A DNA stretch of 64,000 nucleotides from Synaphobranchus kaupii (lineage: Eukaryota; Chordata; Actinopteri; Anguilliformes; Synaphobranchidae): contig CM056385.1 in the NCBI GenBank assembly GCA_029718625.1, forward strand, positions 21,456,924 to 21,520,923, read 5' to 3'. The notes under the pieces are model-generated. The model was not told where the DNA came from. It worked only from the letters and a program-made list of their open reading frames with translations, and did not search any database. Numbering within the stretch: the stretch's first letter is position 1; each line of letters starts with the position of its first letter. This document shows, piece after piece, positions 60,002 through 64,000 of the stretch. Made by a program: the position numbers and the translations under genes.

Positions 60002-60208
60002 CAGGGATCTCTAACTCCAGTCCTGGAGGGCCGCTGTGTCTGCTGGTTTTTTGTGGTTTCCTTTCAATCAGCAGCCAATTTAGGCCTTGGAAACAAGGTG
60101 TGCAGACTCTTTAGCCAATCAATGACTTAAATTAAACACTTAAGTGCAGGAACACATCGAAAACCAGCAGACACAGCGGCCCTCCAGGATTTGAGTTTGA
60201 GATCCCTG
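60002..60208. mobile_element. hAT MITE, 207 bp, exact 8-bp target duplication
   Basis: Left end CAGGGATCTCTAACTCCAGT. Right end in reverse complement CAGGGATCTCAAACTCAAAT. Both 8-bp flanks are CCGTAGGT (59994-60001 and 60209-60216). 11313-11513 holds a related, damaged copy. Confidence 0.93.
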
Positions 60209-60689
60209 CCGTAGGTAGTGTTTAACTGTGATGGTGATAGATGTAGTTATTATCCATTTGTTAATCCTAACCCTTATGTGCGGTAAGTCACGTGCCAGAA
60301 ATTGGCTTCAGTTCTGTCAGTTGTTTTTGGTAATCAAGTATCAAAAATAATAATGAAAACACACCTCTGACTTAAAAACAAACAAATCAACCTATGTTAC
60401 ATATCTACAGTAAATGTTTGCTTTTCTGTGAAAATTCAATTAAAGCTTGATACTGATCTTAATACATAGCATATACTGGCATCATATTAATACACTGAAT
60501 ATATAAACATGGATTGATAGAGGCATTTTCTTAAAAGAAAATAAATAACTATATTTGAGTCAAAAATGCAAGTTTAGGACTAGTGTTACTATTGTTAATA
60601 ATGATTAAAACAATAACAACAGTATATAAATCCCCTGCATACAGCATGACCTGAAATGTTGTTTTTGTGAATGAGTCTTCCTCCTGCTA

Positions 60690-61120
60690 TCTATCGGAGT
60701 GTAAATCAGATTGGGAGGACACGAAGGGGACCTGCCTATACTTCCAGGGAGATGGGAGAGATGGCATAGTTTTGGGAGGACAGGGAAGGAGAATGATTTT
60801 CATGGATTGGGGCATCAGGGAGAGAGGATTTGCAGTTTTGAGGGAACAGAGAGAAGGAGGGGGTGGCAGGGGGGGTGGTCAGCAAGAGAGTATATGGTTT
60901 TGATAGGACAGGCAAATGACAAATACAGTCTATAGTTTTTTGGGGAAAGACAGCCTGCAGTTTTAGGGAGCTATGGAAGGAGGGTGTGGTTTTTGGGGTA
61001 TAAGGAGGGAGAGTGCAGCTTTGGGGGACAACAAGCAAAAGGACAAGTTTGTTGGATACCGGGGAGCCAAGGACTATAATTTGGGGGTGGGGGTGGGGGG
61101 CGGGGCACTGAGCCCCTGCA
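60690..61120. repeat. Degenerate G-rich tandem repeat downstream of stc2
   Basis: A loosely repeated 35-45 bp unit around 'gcagttttgggaggacaggga' (for example 60770, 60830, 60958, 61016), grading into a G-rich block at 61082-61105. On the minus strand this is the stc2 3' UTR or flank, C-rich as RNA. Confidence 0.55.
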
Positions 61121-61193
61121 GTTTGGAAGACGGGGGCAGTCTGATTGACAGCCTGCAGTCTAGGGGACTGGGGCAGTGGCTGGAATTGAACGT

Positions 61194-61530
61194 TCACCTC
61201 CTGGTACCGGATCTTTCCAGGACCGCTGGCTCTGATAGGCCGGCCTCCGGAGACCCCTGGCCCTGACTCTGAGAGCCTTCAGATGGGCCGTCACCCTCCG
61301 TCTCCCCGGCCACCCCTTCGAGGGACGGTTGGGTGCGGCCGCTCTGGGGCTGGGGCTGGGCCTGGGGCTGGGTGTTGCTCCCGTCAGAGGGCTGCCCCGG
61401 AGAGCAGAGCCTCAAGCTCTCGCACAGGGCGCCCCAGTTCTGCTCACACTGCTGCCGCACGCTCCAGGTGAGGGCCTCCTTCACCTGTTCGCCACAGCTC
61501 AGCAGGATGTTCACCAGCTCCAGGTGAGGC
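61194..61530 (-). CDS. stc2: stc2 last coding exon
   Basis: The acceptor on the minus strand is 'ctcccacctccag'. The conserved start PHLELVNILLSCGEQVKEAL and CEQNWGALCESL are followed by a tail of about 70 residues rich in Q, P, S and G. The tail lacks the His cluster of the human protein. Stop TGA at 61196-61194. Confidence 0.93.
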
Positions 61531-63196
61531 CTGGAGGTGGGAGGGCAAGAGGGAGAGAACATGCCGGAAACTGATCAGCGACATGGGGTTATGAATGGTG
61601 GAGGCTGACAGGATTTTACAGGTTCTTGCTGTAACTGGGACTGCTTTATAGGGTGGGATGGGGATGCTTTTGAATCGATGAGAATTTAAAATAAATACAT
61701 TTTAAAAAATGATCAAGAAAAATAATTTTAGAAGTTCTAAACAGTGAAGGTTATAGAATTTGAGGTTCTAAACAGTGAAGGTTACAGAATTTGAGGTTCT
61801 CAACAGTGAAGGTTATAGAATTTTAGAGGTTCTGAACAGTGAAGGTTACAGAATTTTAGAGGTTCTGAACAATGAATGTTACATAATTTTAGAGGTTGGG
61901 AACAGTGGAGGTTACAGAATTTTAGAGGTTCTGAACCGTGAAGATTACAGAATTTTAGAGGTTGGGAACAGTGGAGGTTACAGAATTTTAGAGGTTCTGA
62001 ACCGTGAAGATTACAGAATTTTAGAGGTTGGGAACAGTGAAGGTTACAGAATTTTAGAGGTTGGGAACAGTGAAGGTTACAGAATTTTAGAGGTTGGGAA
62101 CAGTGAAGGTTACAGAATTTTAGAGGTTCTGAAAAGTGGAGGCTTATAGTATGCTCACCCCTTGGGGAAGAGGTCCTGGAAGTGGATCATGTCGACCATT
62201 ACGTTAACGTTCCCCCTGGCGGTGGCGCAGAGGTCGTGCCGGGTGTAGCATTCCCGCTGCAGCTGCTGCACCATCTCCTTTATGGCCAGGCACTTGCGGC
62301 TGCTGCAGCTGAACTTGTGCCGCAGGCCGTGGGCCATGCACTTGAGCGCGTCTTTGATGAAAGACTTACCCTATGCACACATGCACGCACGCACGCACAC
62401 AAAAAAGAATGGTAGAGATTCAGTGTTCACAGACTAACTAAAAAGAGAATGACTCACAATTATAAAGGGTTAGCGGCAGTAATATTTGTTAATATCTTTA
62501 TTAAAACATTGAAATTTGTGCTCCTTCTGTTTCCATTGTGCTACTTGATTAGTGGTAAGAGCATGAAATCAAGTATTTGTAAGCTTAACAACACAACGTT
62601 CATTCCCACATGTAGTGGCTGAGTCTGATCAAAATTGTTCTGCATATCTGTCGTGTCTACTCGGCTCTGGTGCTTGATTCTGGTTATCCTCATTATATGG
62701 GTCTTAATTTCCCATATTAAGTCGCTTCTGCCAAATTAATATATAATATAAAGTAGTGATTGATGATGAAATTGTCTGGCTCCATGCCTGCAGGGGATAA
62801 GAGTAGCAACAGGTGGTGATGGAGGAAGTGTAATTTCTGCAAACATCAGTGACAGAGAGCTGGCCAACCTGTCCTCTTGATTAAAGGCCCACCTCTGCAG
62901 CACAATAACCCTTTGAACACTAGGTTTTTTGGAATGTTTTTTTCACAATTCTAGTTAAGAACATTCTTATCACATATTCGTGATCTTACACCCTAAAGGG
63001 TTAAACAGCTGATAGAGGACCTGGGGTTGGGACTACGTCCCGGGGGGGCGTACCTGCGAGTCAAACTTGCCGGCGTTGTGGAGGAAGGACATGCAGATCT
63101 CCTGCAGGCCTCGGATCTCGCAGGAGTTGTTCTCGAAGCACTCGAACACGCCACAGCCCACATCTCCACTGTTGACGAGGCAGTGCTGAATTTCCA
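61194..63196 (-). CDS. stc2: Stanniocalcin-2, last three coding exons (partial)
   Basis: A secreted disulphide-linked glycoprotein. Mammalian STC2 binds and inhibits the metalloprotease PAPP-A and so affects IGF signalling. Minus-strand exons in order: 63196-63054 (143 nt), 62370-62159 (212 nt), 61530-61194 (337 nt, with stop). Splice sites and phases agree (1, 0, 2). Seen: EIQHCLVNSGDVGCGVFECF, NNS glycosylation site, LHNAGKFDSQ, GKSFIKDALKC, CSSRKC, QRECYTRHDLC, LELVNILLSCGEQVKEAL, QQCEQNWGALC, then a low-complexity Gln/Pro/Ser/Gly tail ending RSGTRR. The family is STC2 rather than STC1 by these blocks. The signal-peptide exon is not visible within 63.2-64.0 kb. Which teleost paralogue this is cannot be told. 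Confidence 0.95.
61728..62150 (+). repeat. Minisatellite, unit 31-33 bp, about 13 copies
   Basis: The unit contains AACAGTGAAGGTTACAGAAT plus 'tttagaggttctg' or 'tttagaggttggg'. The first intervals are 31 bp and later ones 33 bp. Two subtypes (ttctg and ttggg) alternate in the middle of the array. It lies between stc2 exon 3 (ends 62159) and exon 4, reaching almost to the exon 3 donor. Confidence 0.95.
62159..62370 (-). CDS. stc2: stc2 coding exon 3
   Basis: 212 nt, phase 0 in and phase 2 out. It encodes GKSFIKDALKCMAHGLRHKF, CSSRKCLAIKEMVQQLQREC and VDMIHFQDLF. The Cys at codon 62307-62305 aligns with human Cys120. Donor gtgagc overlaps the edge of the minisatellite region. Confidence 0.95.
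62380..63050 (-). other. stc2: stc2 intron 2
   Basis: (CA/CG)n-like simple repeat at 62373-62402. The rest is AT-rich with no recognised element. Confidence 0.6.
63054..63196 (-). CDS. stc2: stc2 coding exon 2
   Basis: 143 nt, entering in phase 1 and ending phase 0. It encodes EIQHCLVNSGDVGCGVFECF, the NNS glycosylation motif and ICMSFLHNAGKFDSQ. Acceptor 'tgtcatactgccag', donor gtacgc. Confidence 0.95.
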
Positions 63197-64000
63197 CTGG
63201 CAGTATGACATCACAAAGGGGGAAGAAAGGACGGAAAGAGAGAGGCTTACTTACACAACAGCTGTGGCTTCCCTGAAAGAAACCTCAGTCAATGTGATAT
63301 TCCTATACAGTACGGAAAAAAAACCCTCTATGAGTAGGTGTGTCCAAACTTTTGATTGGTACTGTACCTGGCACTGCATTGTTATGACAACAACAAGAAG
63401 TGCTACTAATGTGGTGCTAAGTATTACTACATCAGGAGTAGTTTTTTAAAATTTATTTGGCACATCCAAACTTTTTTACCATATTATCCTTGTAAGATAT
63501 CTATCACAGGAATAAGGGCAGCATTTGTACAAAGCAAAGCATTATAGTAGACTATCTCTTTAAAATGGCTGCATACAATATCATGTTGGCCACTTTTTAA
63601 AGTAGTGCTCTTCAGTGAACAATTAAGTGGCCTACTTTTACACAGTTCAGTACTCTCCAGTTACATAATGTTTGACTATCATTTTTATAGTCAAAGTAGG
63701 TTTTAGTGTCATTTCTCAAGCAAATATCAGCATCAACCTCTGTGCACCACAGAATGGGAATGCAATGTGATTTACAACTAATTTTGAAACCGTTAAACAA
63801 CTGCATTACTGTGTGACCAATGCTTTGTTTTAGCTGATCAATGAATTGCACAAGCAAGTTCTATGCTTAATTACTGATGTGTTTGTGCCCCAGTTTATAT
63901 GTTGAAGGTGCTGACAAATTATTTCAGCAGCAGTTCCAGTGTTTTACATAGAGTGTATAGTCACTTGAACAAAAACTCTGAACAAAAATTGGGTCATACT
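63197..64000 (-). other. stc2: stc2 intron 1 (partial), MITE scraps
   Basis: 63335-63370 (taggtgtgtccaaacttttgattggtactgtac) and 63460-63475 (cacatccaaactttttt) are short DNA-transposon end fragments. No signal-peptide exon is seen. Confidence 0.5.

Noticed and set aside
61775..62149. 124-codon repetitive open frame (GYRILEV units)
   Set aside because: The 33-bp minisatellite unit equals 11 codons, so a stop-free unit stays open by arithmetic. It lies antisense within an stc2 intron.
63197..64000. Possible stc2 signal-peptide exon
   Set aside because: No minus-strand frame here has a Met followed by a hydrophobic leader and a suitable phase-1 donor.

Overview
The window is vertebrate nuclear DNA, almost certainly from a teleost fish. 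It has split genes with GT-AG introns, vertebrate orthologues, long introns full of short inverted-repeat DNA transposons, tRNA-derived SINEs and (GT)n tracts. The SINEs end in an L2-type LINE tail followed by TGTAA repeats. That ending is known from the eel UnaSINE1/UnaL2 pair, so an elopomorph (eel or tarpon group) is plausible but not proven. There are no prokaryotic genes, CRISPR arrays or viral genes.

Three host genes are present, in the relative order and orientation of human chromosome 5q35. (1) crebrf (+), 6744-28997: all eight coding exons are present, from a 9-nt first coding segment in a CpG-rich promoter block to the stop at 28997, followed by a long 3' UTR. The coding sum is 2080 nt, one base too many, and the extra base maps to a run of nine G at 18575-18583 inside an acidic (GGA)n stretch. 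(2) bnip1/SEC20 (+), 41724-49133: six exons, 229 aa, intact. (3) stc2 (-), 61194-63196: the last three of its coding exons; the signal-peptide exon lies beyond 63.2 kb, probably outside the window. NKX2-5, which lies between BNIP1 and STC2 in human, is not seen in the 12-kb gap.

The three genes are neighbours but not an operon. CREBRF is a bZIP-like regulator of CREB3 and stress signalling, BNIP1 is an ER t-SNARE, and STC2 is a secreted glycoprotein that inhibits PAPP-A.

The rest is mostly mobile DNA. 0-5.7 kb: MITEs, a foldback element and a hairpin element. 6.75-16.2 kb (crebrf intron 1): a minisatellite, SINEs and DNA-transposon remains. 16.4-28.9 kb: (GT)77 next to a hairpin, a SINE nested in a DNA transposon, a broken Tc1 and a hAT element. 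29-41 kb: 3' UTR and a three-level transposon nest. 41.8-48.9 kb (bnip1 introns): foldbacks, a LINE end, and a TTAA-bounded MITE carrying a SINE. 53.0-54.5 kb: a complete Tc1 element with an open DD34E transposase. 57-60 kb: two small hAT MITEs with 8-bp target duplications. 61.7-62.15 kb: a 33-bp minisatellite in an stc2 intron.

I did not find a convincing new biological system. The observations most worth following are the crebrf G9 frameshift, the missing nkx2-5, the intact Tc1 copy, and the intronic inverted repeats that could form long double-stranded RNA.
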